Below, in pieces: positions 1 to 8,066 of a stretch of DNA of 50,525 bases. Each line of letters starts with the position of its first letter. Position 1 is the first letter of the stretch. This stretch comes from UBA1756 sp045130235 (GTDB taxonomy: Bacteria; Bacteroidota; Bacteroidia; Bacteroidales; WCHB1-69). The notes under the pieces were generated by a model that searched no databases, was not told the origin of the DNA, and saw only the letters and a program-made list of their open reading frames with translations. The stretch covers positions 1 to 50,525 of the forward strand of contig JBGUPJ010000041.1 in the NCBI GenBank assembly GCA_045130235.1, in the 5' to 3' direction. Position numbers and translations under genes: made by a program.

Positions 1-17
1 CCCCCCCCCCCCCCCCC
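1..17. other. Homopolymer C run at window start
   Basis: The first 17 bases are all C, followed by non-repetitive sequence. A run like this at the very edge is more likely a contig-end or assembly artefact than biology, so sequence in the first few tens of bases should be treated with caution. Confidence 0.6.
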
Positions 18-149
18 ACCGCGGCACGCTGGCAGGGAGATAGAATCTGACGGCAGGTATGCCGCGGAAGAACGGGGTGGGTTGATAGATAGAAGAAAAC
101 GAGCAGAAAGAAAAAGTTTTTGATTTTACTATAAAACACAAAAAAAATG

Positions 150-157
150 TAAATTTG
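150..157 (+). promoter_or_regulatory. Candidate -7 promoter box (TAAATTTG)
   Basis: Matches the Bacteroidota -7 consensus TAnnTTTG. No TTTG lies at the expected 19-21 base spacing upstream. It could drive transcription through the structured RNA at 262-432, but it lies about 100 bases ahead of it. A closer, imperfect box (TAATTTAG) sits near 237-244. Confidence 0.3.
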
Positions 158-261
158 CAGCCCCATTTTGCGTAAAATGGAAAATTAATAATTTGGAAAA
201 ACATCATAAAACAAATAAAAAAGGCATAAAATTAAAATAATTTAGAAAACACAGAGCTTCA

Positions 262-432
262 CGCTCTTATTCTCGGTTGTTGAAAATCGCCAATTAATAA
301 ACTGTGAGAGAATGAGATTGCGAAAGGCTCGCGCATATAGGCGTGAGTTGTTTCGTGCTTGTTATCACAGTGGGTATTTGGCGATACCTCAACAATCAAT
401 AAGCACCTCAGAAATGACGAGCGCCTTTTTTT
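262..432 (+). ncRNA. Long-hairpin structured RNA, 6S RNA-like
   Basis: Successive segments pair in nested order across about 160 bases: CGCTC 262-266 with GAGCG 419-423; TTATT 267-271 with AATAA 398-402; TTGTTGA 277-283 with TCAACAA 389-395; ATCGCC 286-291 with GGCGAT 380-385; ACTGTGA 301-307 with TCACAGT 365-371; CGAAA 321-325 with TTTCG 351-355; GCTCGCGC 327-334 with GGCGTGAGT 340-348, closing a five-base loop. A run of seven T (426-432) follows the closing stem. A single long interrupted hairpin with an internal open region is the shape of 6S RNA, which binds the RNA polymerase holoenzyme. I see the pairing directly; the 6S assignment is inference. It could instead be a structured leader of the methyltransferase gene. 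Confidence 0.5.
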
Positions 433-477
433 GGTAGCTTGTGAGAGTAAGGACGGAAGTAAAGTAAATCGTCATTT
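412..477 (+). promoter_or_regulatory. 9-bp inverted repeat abutting the methyltransferase start
   Basis: AAATGACGA (412-420) is exactly complementary to TCGTCATTT (469-477), whose last base is directly followed by the ATG at 478. The left arm overlaps the closing stem of the structured RNA, so the two pairings exclude each other. If transcription reads through, this could fold over the translation start of the methyltransferase. No Shine-Dalgarno sequence is visible. Confidence 0.35.
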
Positions 478-1608
478 ATGAGCACTACAGCATTGTCGAA
501 ACAAGTCCACCCCCGATTAAAAATATTTTCCTTTTTTTCTGGTTGTGGTTTTCTTGATTTGGGTTTTGAATTAAATGGTTTTTCAATAGAGTTTGTTAAT
601 GAATTTCATTTGCCGTTTCTTAGAGCATACGAGTATTCGAGAAAACTGATGGGTATAGCTCCACCGATATTTGGTTGTCACAACACTGATGTGAATGAGT
701 ATTTAGACGGAAGAAGAGATGAATTGTGTGAGTATATGAATGTTGCCAAAGCAGATGGAAGTTTGGTCGGATTTATAGGTGGTCCGCCATGTCCGGATTT
801 TTCTGTTGCGGGCAAACAACGTGGGAAAAATGGTGACAATGGAAAGTTGTCATTGTCTTATGTAAAGCTGATAATCACTTTTTTACCAGATTTTTTTCTT
901 TTTGAGAATGTTAAGGGTTTGTGGAAAACCGCAAAACACAGGGAATTCTATGAAGAATTGAAAAGTATGCTAGGTAAATCTGGTTATTTGATGACAGAGC
1001 GTCTCACGAATGCGCTTGAATTTGGAGTTCCACAAGATAGAGATAGGATTTTGTTGTTTGGCGTAAAAAATGGTGGTAAAAAATGGAGTATTAGTCAGTT
1101 TCCATGGTCCAAGTACATTAAATACGATAAGGATGAAGTAAAAAATATCAAGTGGCCTAAAAGTGACCCATTTAAAGAAGATGGTCTGATGGAATGTCCG
1201 CATGGTATAAAACCAGAACTGACAGTTCAGTATTGGTTTGACAAAAACAATGTGAACCAACATCCTAATTGTAATGATTTTTTCCGACCTAAGGAGGGCT
1301 TGAGAAAAATGTTGGTGGTCGAAGAAGGTGATGTCTCAAAAAAATCGCACAAGCGTCTACACCGGTGGAGATATTCGCCGACTGTTGCATATGGGAATAA
1401 TGAAGTACATCTTCACCCATACAAAGCTCGTCGGTTGACGGTAGCTGAATCTTTGGCATTACAGTCCTTGCCGAAGGAATTTGTATTGCCTCCAGATATG
1501 ACACTGACAGATAAGTTTAAGACAATTGGGAATGGGGTCCCCTTTTTGCTTGCAGAGGGGCTCGCTAAAACGATACGTGATTATTTGACCAGCAATCAAT
1601 CATTATGA
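478..1608 (+). CDS. C5-cytosine DNA methyltransferase (type II R-M)
   Basis: A 376-residue DNA (cytosine-5) methyltransferase that transfers a methyl group from S-adenosylmethionine to cytosine in its recognition site. The canonical motifs occur in order: motif I FSFFSGCGFLDLGF (about 17-30, SAM binding), motif IV GGPPCPDFS (101-109, catalytic Cys105), motif VI FENVKGL, motif VIII QDRDRILLFG, motif IX RRLTVAESLALQSLP and motif X GNGVPFLLAEGLA. Length fits a stand-alone enzyme. Its stop overlaps the start of the next gene by four bases (ATGA), so it is translationally coupled to the presumed endonuclease. Codon use and base composition are clearly AT-richer than the nusA-infB genes downstream, consistent with horizontal gain. 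The recognition sequence cannot be read from the protein. Confidence 0.93.
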   Translation: MSTTALSKQVHPRLKIFSFFSGCGFLDLGFELNGFSIEFVNEFHLPFLRAYEYSRKLMGIAPPIFGCHNTDVNEYLDGRRDELCEYMNVAKADGSLVGFIGGPPCPDFSVAGKQRGKNGDNGKLSLSYVKLIITFLPDFFLFENVKGLWKTAKHREFYEELKSMLGKSGYLMTERLTNALEFGVPQDRDRILLFGVKNGGKKWSISQFPWSKYIKYDKDEVKNIKWPKSDPFKEDGLMECPHGIKPELTVQYWFDKNNVNQHPNCNDFFRPKEGLRKMLVVEEGDVSKKSHKRLHRWRYSPTVAYGNNEVHLHPYKARRLTVAESLALQSLPKEFVLPPDMTLTDKFKTIGNGVPFLLAEGLAKTIRDYLTSNQSL

Positions 1609-2690
1609 AAAGATATACTGCATACAATCTTGTTAGGGCTATTGCAGCATTGCCTAAAAACGTAAGTTACAATTATATAAATCCGAAAACATATGGGTTA
1701 ATTCACATAGAAAATGTGATGTTACCAGCAGGACCTATTCAGATTAGAAGGTGGAATCCTCAAAAAGGAGAAACATATCTCAATGCAAAGGTTGAAAGCA
1801 TTTCTTCAGAAATGATATGGCGTGTGGCAAATGCGGTGAATCAGGGAGAGCCCTTTAACATAGATAGAATACTGGGAGCATCTTACAATACTCGTTCAGT
1901 CCTTGAAACATTGATGGCACTGACAACAGATTTTTATTATTGTTATCCTGGACGCATTAAAGACATTGATGGGGTCTCCACAATCGAACATGGCCATAAA
2001 CATTTGATTTGGTTGCCAGATATACCACACAAACAAGGTGTATTGACGGAAAAGGAACTTCCTAATATGGCCATATCTGAAATCCCTTTACAATCTGTCA
2101 CTTATGACAACTTGATTTTGCCAGATAATATGACCATAGGAGGAGATATGAACATAGATATTGTTCGAAGGCATACACAAATACAAATTGCACTTTATTT
2201 GATTGGATTGCAGTTGGGCTATCGGACATGGATTGCACAAAATGACAAAGGGATAATTTATAAAGAAAAACCACTAATAGAACAACCCGGAATAGTTTCG
2301 ACATTAAATAGAGAAAATATTATTGCTGCGTTTCCAGGAGCAGAGCCATCAGCGCGTTATATTGATTGCATTTGGTTTCAGAATCATCGGTTTATTCCTG
2401 CGGTAATGGAAGTGGAACATACTACAGGAGTGACATCGGGTTTGACAAGGATGAAAGGCCTTCAGGATACTATGCCGGCATTCAACACACGATATGTTAT
2501 TGTTGCTCCAGATAATGATCGTGAAAAAGTGGTTGAAGAAACGAATAGACAACAGTTTCTATCTCTTGACGCACGATACTTTTCTTATTCAGCCGTAGAA
2601 GAGTTATATCACATTTGTACGCATAGGAATTTGCATGGTGTTACTCAAGATTTTTTGGATTGTTACATGGAAAAAGTACGTGTCAGTTGA
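1605..2690 (+). CDS. Putative type II restriction endonuclease
   Basis: A 361-residue protein, most likely the endonuclease partner of the preceding methyltransferase. A PD-(D/E)xK-like active site is suggested near residues 253-271: an Asp in IDCIWFQN, followed by MEVEHTTGVTSGLTRMKGL with Glu269 and Glu271, in which the ExE/ExK position precedes a basic and hydrophobic helix. The ATG overlaps the methyltransferase stop (ATGA), the usual methylase-first order that limits self-cleavage. The gene is AT-rich like its partner. I do not recognise a specific endonuclease family or recognition site; the assignment rests on operon context plus the candidate nuclease motif. It ends before a hairpin terminator. 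Confidence 0.7.
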   Translation: MKRYTAYNLVRAIAALPKNVSYNYINPKTYGLIHIENVMLPAGPIQIRRWNPQKGETYLNAKVESISSEMIWRVANAVNQGEPFNIDRILGASYNTRSVLETLMALTTDFYYCYPGRIKDIDGVSTIEHGHKHLIWLPDIPHKQGVLTEKELPNMAISEIPLQSVTYDNLILPDNMTIGGDMNIDIVRRHTQIQIALYLIGLQLGYRTWIAQNDKGIIYKEKPLIEQPGIVSTLNRENIIAAFPGAEPSARYIDCIWFQNHRFIPAVMEVEHTTGVTSGLTRMKGLQDTMPAFNTRYVIVAPDNDREKVVEETNRQQFLSLDARYFSYSAVEELYHICTHRNLHGVTQDFLDCYMEKVRVS

Positions 2691-2717
2691 GTTAGCGCCT
2701 TTCCATCACGTTGTGTG

Positions 2718-2770
2718 TTACAAAATGGTTTTGTAATGCTATCATGCGAAAAAAACAGCTGTTTTTTTGC
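2718..2770. terminator. Hairpins ending the R-M operon
   Basis: Two hairpins lie here. 2718-2736 is a perfect stem TTACAAAA/TTTTGTAA around TGG. 2746-2770 is a near-perfect palindrome centred on CAGCTG with seven A on one side and seven T on the other, which can act as a terminator in either direction. The remainder of 2771-2914 shows no gene; a second CAGCTG occurs about 20 bases on. Confidence 0.55.
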
Positions 2771-2914
2771 AAAATATAAACAGCTGGTATTCCTTCCATT
2801 GTTAATGATGTCGTTTTTTTGTTGGGAATGTAGTTTATAAATGATTTATAATCAATATTTTATAAAAATTTAAAAAACTAAAATCGGAATGATGGTAGGT
2901 ATAAAAAAATCTTG

Positions 2915-2922
2915 TATCTTTG
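2915..2922 (+). promoter_or_regulatory. Promoter -7 box for tRNA-Gln (TATCTTTG)
   Basis: Perfect match to TAnnTTTG, 12 bases before the first base of the tRNA, the usual distance in Bacteroidota. I see no convincing -33 TTTG. Confidence 0.7.
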
Positions 2923-2933
2923 CACCCTCGAAC

Positions 2934-3004
2934 TGTCCAATGGTGTAACGGTAGCACTACAGTTTTTGGTACTGTCTGTCTTGGTTCGAATCCAGGTTGG
3001 ACAA
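2934..3004 (+). tRNA. tRNA-Gln (anticodon TTG)
   Basis: Cloverleaf folds completely: acceptor TGTCCAA/TTGGACA, D arm GTGT...GCAC, anticodon stem ACAGT/ACTGT with loop TTTTGGT (anticodon TTG, reading CAA), and T arm CTTGG TTCGAAT CCAGG. The 3' CCA is not encoded. It lies between the R-M genes and nusA with its own promoter and terminator. tRNA genes are common integration sites, but no duplicated tRNA end was seen at the other side of the R-M genes. Confidence 0.95.
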
Positions 3005-3011
3005 CTTCACG

Positions 3012-3050
3012 AAACTCTCACTACTCATTTAGTGGGAGTTTTCTATTTTT
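3012..3050 (+). terminator. Intrinsic terminator after tRNA-Gln
   Basis: A 12-bp stem, AAACTCTCACTA (3012-3023) with TAGTGGGAGTTT (3030-3041), contains one G-T pair and has a six-base loop. It is followed by TCTATTTTT. It separates the tRNA from nusA. Confidence 0.75.
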
Positions 3051-3086
3051 GAACGAATAAAAAACAAAATATTAAAGCAACAAAAA

Positions 3087-4388
3087 ATGGAAGAACGTTT
3101 AAATTTGATTGAGACCTTTGCAGAATTCAAGGATTTCAAAAATATTGAAAGAGAGACGTTGATGCGTATCTTGGAGGATATTTTCCGCTCGGTGCTGACG
3201 AAGAAATACGGCGCGGATGCCAACTTCGACATCATCGTGAATGTGGACCGCGGAGATTTGGAAATCCAGCGTTACCGCGAGATCGTGGAGGACGGCGAGG
3301 TCGAGAATGAATACACTCAGATCGCCCTCTCGGAGGCTGTGAAGATCGAGCCCGACTTCGAGGTCGGCGAGGAGGTGATGGAGAACATCCGTCTGGAAGA
3401 TTTCCAGCGTCGTGAGATTCTGGCCCTCCGTCAGAACCTCATCTCCAAAATCATGGAATATGAGAAAGACCTGATTTACAAGAAATACGAAGGCCGTATC
3501 GGCGAGTTGGTCAGCGGCGAGGTGACGCAGGTGTGGCGCAAGGAAATCCTTGTGGCCGATGAAGAAGGTGTGGAACTGGTGCTTCCTAAGAGCGAGCAGA
3601 TTCCGGCCGACCACTACAAGAAAGGCGATACCCTGAACGCTGTTGTGGAGCGCGTGGAGATCATCTCCTCCTCTCCCAGAATCACCATCTCGCGTACCTC
3701 CCCGAGATTCTTGGAGCGCCTGATGGAGAATGAAATTCCCGAAGTTTACGACGGTCTCATCACCATCAAGAATGTGGTGCGTTCTCCTGGTGAAAGAGCC
3801 AAAGTGCTGGTGGAATCCTACGACGACCGTATCGACCCCGTGGGCGCTTGCGTCGGTCTGAAAGGTAGCCGTATCCATGGTATCATCCATGAATTGCGCA
3901 ATGAAAATATCGACATCATCAATTATACATCCAATCCGAAACTTTTAATTACCAGAGCTTTAAGTCCTGCCAAGATTACCTCTATCGACATCGATGAGCA
4001 GAACAAGATGGCCAATGTATATATGAAGCCAGACCAGGTTTCATTAGCTATCGGTAAGGGCGGTTACAACATCAAACTTGCTGGCAGACTTTCGGGTTAC
4101 GAGATCGACGTGTTCCGCGATGACATCACCGAGGAGGACGATGTGGATCTGCAGGAGTTCAACGATGTGTTCGACCAGTGGGTGATTGATGCCTTCAAGA
4201 AGATCGGTTGCGACACCGCGAAGAGCGTGCTGAAGCTGACCCGCGAGGAGCTCATTCAGCGTACCGACCTTGAGGAAGAGACTGTGGATGAGGTGATTGC
4301 CGCTGTGAAAGAGGAGTTGGAAATTGATGACAACGCTCCGCAGCAGGAGGCACCGGCCGCACAGGAGGAGGCTCCCAAGGCCGAATAA
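3087..4388 (+). CDS. nusA: Transcription termination/antitermination factor NusA
   Basis: A 433-residue NusA that binds RNA polymerase and RNA and modulates pausing, termination and antitermination. Domains in order: the RNAP-binding N-terminal domain (about 1-130), an S1-like domain (about 135-195, GELVSGEVTQVWRKEILVAD), a first KH domain with VGLKGSRIHGII, and a second KH domain with SLAIGKGGYNIKLAGRL. A C-terminal helix-hairpin-helix-like segment (IGCDTAKSVLKLTREEL) precedes an acidic, Ala/Gln-rich tail. Length is normal for Bacteroidota. It is followed after 64 bases by infB, the conserved order. RimP, normally immediately upstream in this phylum, is absent here; the upstream neighbour is tRNA-Gln. 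No Shine-Dalgarno sequence is seen. Confidence 0.96.
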   Translation: MEERLNLIETFAEFKDFKNIERETLMRILEDIFRSVLTKKYGADANFDIIVNVDRGDLEIQRYREIVEDGEVENEYTQIALSEAVKIEPDFEVGEEVMENIRLEDFQRREILALRQNLISKIMEYEKDLIYKKYEGRIGELVSGEVTQVWRKEILVADEEGVELVLPKSEQIPADHYKKGDTLNAVVERVEIISSSPRITISRTSPRFLERLMENEIPEVYDGLITIKNVVRSPGERAKVLVESYDDRIDPVGACVGLKGSRIHGIIHELRNENIDIINYTSNPKLLITRALSPAKITSIDIDEQNKMANVYMKPDQVSLAIGKGGYNIKLAGRLSGYEIDVFRDDITEEDDVDLQEFNDVFDQWVIDAFKKIGCDTAKSVLKLTREELIQRTDLEEETVDEVIAAVKEELEIDDNAPQQEAPAAQEEAPKAE

Positions 4389-4452
4389 ATTTCCCTGAAG
4401 TGGCGATGGAACGAGGGGCAAATTCACAACTAAAAAAATCTGAAAACAATAT

Positions 4453-7284
4453 ATGGCTGAAGAAAAGAAATTACCGAGATTAGGCGCCGCCGCCAAAGAG
4501 TTTAACGTATCTACGGGCACGATTGTGGACCTGCTGAATAAGGCAGGGATGGAAATCGAGGACAACCGTAACGTGAAACTGACGGCCGAAATGTACGAGG
4601 TGCTGGTCAAGAAGCTGAGTGGAGAGAAGAAGGTGAAGGAGGATTCTCAGAAATTAGACATGGACTTTTCGTACAACAAGCCCGGCGCCAACAAAACTGA
4701 GCCCGAAAGCAAGCCCGCTGTGGTGGAAGAGGAACCCGAGCAGCTCCTGATCAAGGATAACACCTTGGTGAAGGAGCCCGTCAAGAAGGAGCCCATCAAG
4801 GTTGAAATCAACAAGCCCAAAGTGCTGGGCAAGATTGACCTCGAGCCGAAGAAAAAGCCGGCTGCCAAACCCGAGCCCGAAAAGGAGGAGGTGAAAGCTC
4901 CCGTACAGGAAGAGCCGCAGAAGGCGGTCGAGGAGCCGCATCAGGAACCCGAGCATATCGGCATCGACATCAACGACTACACCCCGAAGGTGGTGGGCAA
5001 GATTGATGTGGATGAGGTGGGCAAGAAACCTGCTAAAGAAGCCGCTCCCGCCAAGGCTGACAAGAAAGCTGCCACTGCTCCAGAACCGGAGCCGGTAGTG
5101 GAACAGCAGCCCGAGCCAGAGCCGGAGGCCGAACCACAGCCTGTGGTGGAAGAGAAACCGGCCGCTCCCACGAAACCCGTTCCCGAAAAGGTGGAGCTGA
5201 AGGTGGAGAAGCTCAACGGACCGAACATTATCGGCAAAATCGACCTTTCCGCCATCAAAGACACCAAGCGCGGACCTATGGAGCCTACTCCGCCGAAACG
5301 CAAACGCAAGCGCATACAGTCGGCTCCGAAACAGCAGGCTCCCAAAGCCGCCAAAAAAGTGGAGGTGAAGCCTGAAGTTTCGCAGGAAGACATCGACCGC
5401 CAGATTAAAGAGACTTTGAAACGTCTTGAGCCGCAAGGAAAGACCAAATCGTCCAAGCGCAGAAGAGAGAAACGTCAGGAACGCCACGAAGAGATGATGC
5501 AGGCCGAACAGGCCGAATTGGCACAGCAGAAAGTGCTGAAAGTAACGGAGTTCATCACCGCCAACGAACTTTCTACGCTGATGAACATCCCCGTTACCCA
5601 AATCATCTCCACCTGTATGAGCGTCGGACTTTTCGTCTCCATCAACCAGCGACTCAGCGCAGAGACCATCTCGCTGCTGGCTGAGGAGTTTGGCTATGAG
5701 GTAGAATTTGTGGGCGTGGACGACAACGAGAACAGCAAGGAGGATATGGAAGCCGACAAGCCGGAAGACTTGCAGCCCCGCCATCCTATCATCACCGTCA
5801 TGGGTCATGTGGACCACGGTAAGACCTCTTTGCTTGACTATATCCGCAAGTCGAATGTGATTGCCGGTGAGGCTGGTGGTATCACCCAGCACATCGGTGC
5901 TTACGAGGTGACTCTGGCCGACGGCCGCAAGATCACCTTCCTGGATACCCCTGGTCACGAGGCGTTTACCGCCATGCGTGCCCGTGGTGCCAGAATCACC
6001 GACTTGTGTATCATCGTCATTGCTGCCGATGACTCCATCATGCCGCAGACGGTAGAGGCCATCAACCATGCGCAGGCCGCTGGCGTGCCGATAGTGTTCG
6101 CCATCACCAAGATCGACAAACCTCACGCCGCACCTGACAAGATTCGGGAAGGTTTGGCCAACATGAATATCTTGGTAGAGGAATGGGGTGGAAAATATCA
6201 GTGCCAAGAGATTGATGCTAAGCACGGTACCAACGTGAACGAGTTGTTGGAGAAGGTGTTGTTGGAGGCCGAGATGCTCGACCTGAAGGCCAATCCGAAC
6301 CGTCCGGGTGTGGGTACGGTCATCGAATCCTCGCTCGACAAGGGTAAGGGTTATGTGGCGAAAGTGCTGGTACAGAACGGTACGCTGAAGATTGGCGACC
6401 CGATTCTGGCCGGAAGTTGCTACGGAAAAGTGAGGGCTCTTTTCAACGAGCGTAACCAGCCGGTGAAGTCGGTGGGTCCTGCCTCTCCGGTGCTTTTGCT
6501 CGGTTTGGACGGTGCCCCGCAGGCTGGCGATACCTTCAAGGTGTGCGAGTCGGAGCAGGAGGCCCGTTCCACCGCTACCAAGCGCGCACGCTTGTTGCGC
6601 GAGCAGGGTCTGAGAACCCAGAAGCATATCACCCTCGACGAGATCGGCCGCCGTATCGCTATCGGCGACTTCAAGGAGTTGAATGTCATTGTGAAAGGTG
6701 ACGTGGACGGCTCCGTGGAGGCCTTGTCCGACTCGTTGATGAAACTCTCCACCGACAAGATCCAGGTCAACGTGATTCACAAGTCGGTGGGTCAGGTGAC
6801 GGAGAGCGATGTCATGTTGGCATCGGCTTCCGACGCTGTGATTGTGGCCTTCCAGGTGCGTCCCTCCATCGGTGCGCGCAAAGAGGCTGAAAAAGAGCAG
6901 ATTGATATCCGTACCTACTCCATCATCTACGATGCCATTGAGGAAATCAAGGCCGCTATGGAGAGCATGTTGGCGCCGCAGATTCGCGAGAAGGTGGTGG
7001 CCAACCTCGAGATTAAAGAGGTCTTCAAGATTGGTAAGGTGGGTAATGTGGCCGGATGTATGGTGCTCGACGGCAAGTTGCAGCGCAACACCAAGGTGCG
7101 CCTGATTCGCGACGGTATCGTTATCTACACCGGCAAACTCGGTTCACTGCGCCGCTTCAAAGACGACGTGAAGGAGGTGGTCTCCGGACAGGATTGCGGT
7201 TTGAACATTGAGAACTACAACGACATCAAGGTCGGCGATATCATTGAGGGTTACGAAGAATACGAGGAAAAAGCAACGTTATAA
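4453..7284 (+). CDS. infB: Translation initiation factor IF-2
   Basis: A 943-residue GTPase that brings initiator tRNA to the 30S subunit and promotes subunit joining. An N-terminal IF2_N module (LPRLGAAAKEFNVSTGTIVDLL) is followed by a long low-complexity Pro/Glu/Lys/Ala segment (about 75-350) with repeated K-(I/V)-G-KID units. A second IF2_N-type module lies near 370-420. The G domain begins with GHVDHGKT (451-458), then GITQHIGAYEV, DTPGHEAF and TKID. Domains II-IV follow to the C terminus (SLRRFKDDVKEV near the end). Length is typical for the phylum, where the linker is long. It sits between nusA and two small membrane protein genes, the first starting 3 bases after its stop, so one transcript is likely. 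Confidence 0.97.
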   Translation: MAEEKKLPRLGAAAKEFNVSTGTIVDLLNKAGMEIEDNRNVKLTAEMYEVLVKKLSGEKKVKEDSQKLDMDFSYNKPGANKTEPESKPAVVEEEPEQLLIKDNTLVKEPVKKEPIKVEINKPKVLGKIDLEPKKKPAAKPEPEKEEVKAPVQEEPQKAVEEPHQEPEHIGIDINDYTPKVVGKIDVDEVGKKPAKEAAPAKADKKAATAPEPEPVVEQQPEPEPEAEPQPVVEEKPAAPTKPVPEKVELKVEKLNGPNIIGKIDLSAIKDTKRGPMEPTPPKRKRKRIQSAPKQQAPKAAKKVEVKPEVSQEDIDRQIKETLKRLEPQGKTKSSKRRREKRQERHEEMMQAEQAELAQQKVLKVTEFITANELSTLMNIPVTQIISTCMSVGLFVSINQRLSAETISLLAEEFGYEVEFVGVDDNENSKEDMEADKPEDLQPRHPIITVMGHVDHGKTSLLDYIRKSNVIAGEAGGITQHIGAYEVTLADGRKITFLDTPGHEAFTAMRARGARITDLCIIVIAADDSIMPQTVEAINHAQAAGVPIVFAITKIDKPHAAPDKIREGLANMNILVEEWGGKYQCQEIDAKHGTNVNELLEKVLLEAEMLDLKANPNRPGVGTVIESSLDKGKGYVAKVLVQNGTLKIGDPILAGSCYGKVRALFNERNQPVKSVGPASPVLLLGLDGAPQAGDTFKVCESEQEARSTATKRARLLREQGLRTQKHITLDEIGRRIAIGDFKELNVIVKGDVDGSVEALSDSLMKLSTDKIQVNVIHKSVGQVTESDVMLASASDAVIVAFQVRPSIGARKEAEKEQIDIRTYSIIYDAIEEIKAAMESMLAPQIREKVVANLEIKEVFKIGKVGNVAGCMVLDGKLQRNTKVRLIRDGIVIYTGKLGSLRRFKDDVKEVVSGQDCGLNIENYNDIKVGDIIEGYEEYEEKATL

Positions 7285-7287
7285 GCC

Positions 7288-7830
7288 ATGTTCTCATTTT
7301 TCAATCCACCCAAACCCCGGCAGTTCCATTACGAGCCCCGCTACTACAAACCGGATGAGGAGCCCGATGAAAATGGGAACGAAGCTACTGAACGTGAGAA
7401 GCTGGAAAGAAAGCTCAAGCGTTCGTGGAATTTCAGTGGTTCAACAACCCGGAATCGCCGCCCGATGTTTTCTATCTTTATCATAGCGGGTGTCACGGTG
7501 CTTTTGGTCATTTTTATTGGATCAAAAGGTTTTTTGCGTATGTTTGAGGTTTTTGGCAAGAAACCACAGACCGAGTTTTCCGAGATGGAACCACCAGCCT
7601 ATCGCGTTCACAAATATTATCAAGGCGATACCCTTGTTTGCGACACGATTTACAAAGGTGAAATTGGTGGTATTTTTTCAAGACGAATTGACTCTTTGGC
7701 CTTTTTGGCCTTCAGAGGCGATTTCGGTGACGATGAGCAGATGCGGGAGAAGTTGGGGGATGAGTATGAGATTGTAAAAATGAGATTGGATCAAATATTA
7801 GAAGACTATGAGCGAACCAACAACCAATAA
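7288..7830 (+). CDS. Unknown single-pass membrane protein
   Basis: A 180-residue protein that I do not recognise. The N-terminal 60 residues are charged and proline-rich (cytoplasmic). One hydrophobic segment, about 65-85 (MFSIFIIAGVTVLLVIFIG), is followed by an acidic extramembrane domain of about 90 residues. It starts 3 bases after the infB stop and overlaps the next small gene by 23 bases, so it is part of the nusA-infB transcript. The small downstream gene is also a single-pass protein; the two may form a membrane pair, but the sequence gives no function. Confidence 0.7.
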   Translation: MFSFFNPPKPRQFHYEPRYYKPDEEPDENGNEATEREKLERKLKRSWNFSGSTTRNRRPMFSIFIIAGVTVLLVIFIGSKGFLRMFEVFGKKPQTEFSEMEPPAYRVHKYYQGDTLVCDTIYKGEIGGIFSRRIDSLAFLAFRGDFGDDEQMREKLGDEYEIVKMRLDQILEDYERTNNQ

Positions 7831-7987
7831 CCAATACGACAAAGATCAATTTGCCCGCCGCTTACATCAATCTTTAGAGGCAAATCGGCATAAAAAGTCA
7901 CAACATGGCTTGATGTATAACCTCATAATGGTTGGAGTAGGAATCGCGCTGATTGCCGTGATGATATATTTTCTGGTTACAATTTAG
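7808..7987 (+). CDS. Small unknown membrane protein (59 aa)
   Basis: Begins at the ATG at 7808, inside the 3' end of the previous gene in another frame, and ends at TAG 7985-7987. The N-terminal half is polar with basic residues (MSEPTTNNQYDKDQF...RRLHQS). The C-terminal half is one hydrophobic helix (LIMVGVGIALIAVMIYFLV). The 23-base overlap with the preceding gene, and the clean polar-then-hydrophobic design, support a real coupled gene. Function unknown. Confidence 0.6.
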   Translation: MSEPTTNNQYDKDQFARRLHQSLEANRHKKSQHGLMYNLIMVGVGIALIAVMIYFLVTI

Positions 7988-8019
7988 GATGAGGATGGCA
8001 AGGCAATGAGTTTTTTTAT

Positions 8020-8027
8020 TATTTTTG
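8020..8027 (+). promoter_or_regulatory. Promoter -7 box (TATTTTTG) for the acyl-CoA dehydrogenase operon
   Basis: Perfect TAnnTTTG, 40 bases before the dehydrogenase ATG and just after the preceding gene, marking a new transcription unit. Confidence 0.6.
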
Positions 8028-8066
8028 CAAATCTATTATTAAAAATCAAATCATAAAAAACATACA

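Noticed and set aside
1..17. Poly-C tract as a phase-variable promoter element
   Set aside because: It lies at the exact window edge with no gene behind it; an assembly artefact is more likely.
3099..3890. 263-codon minus-strand frame
   Set aside because: Shadow of nusA.
4654..6780. 708-codon open frame on the minus strand
   Set aside because: Exact antisense shadow of infB with no recognisable motif; caused by codon bias of the real gene.
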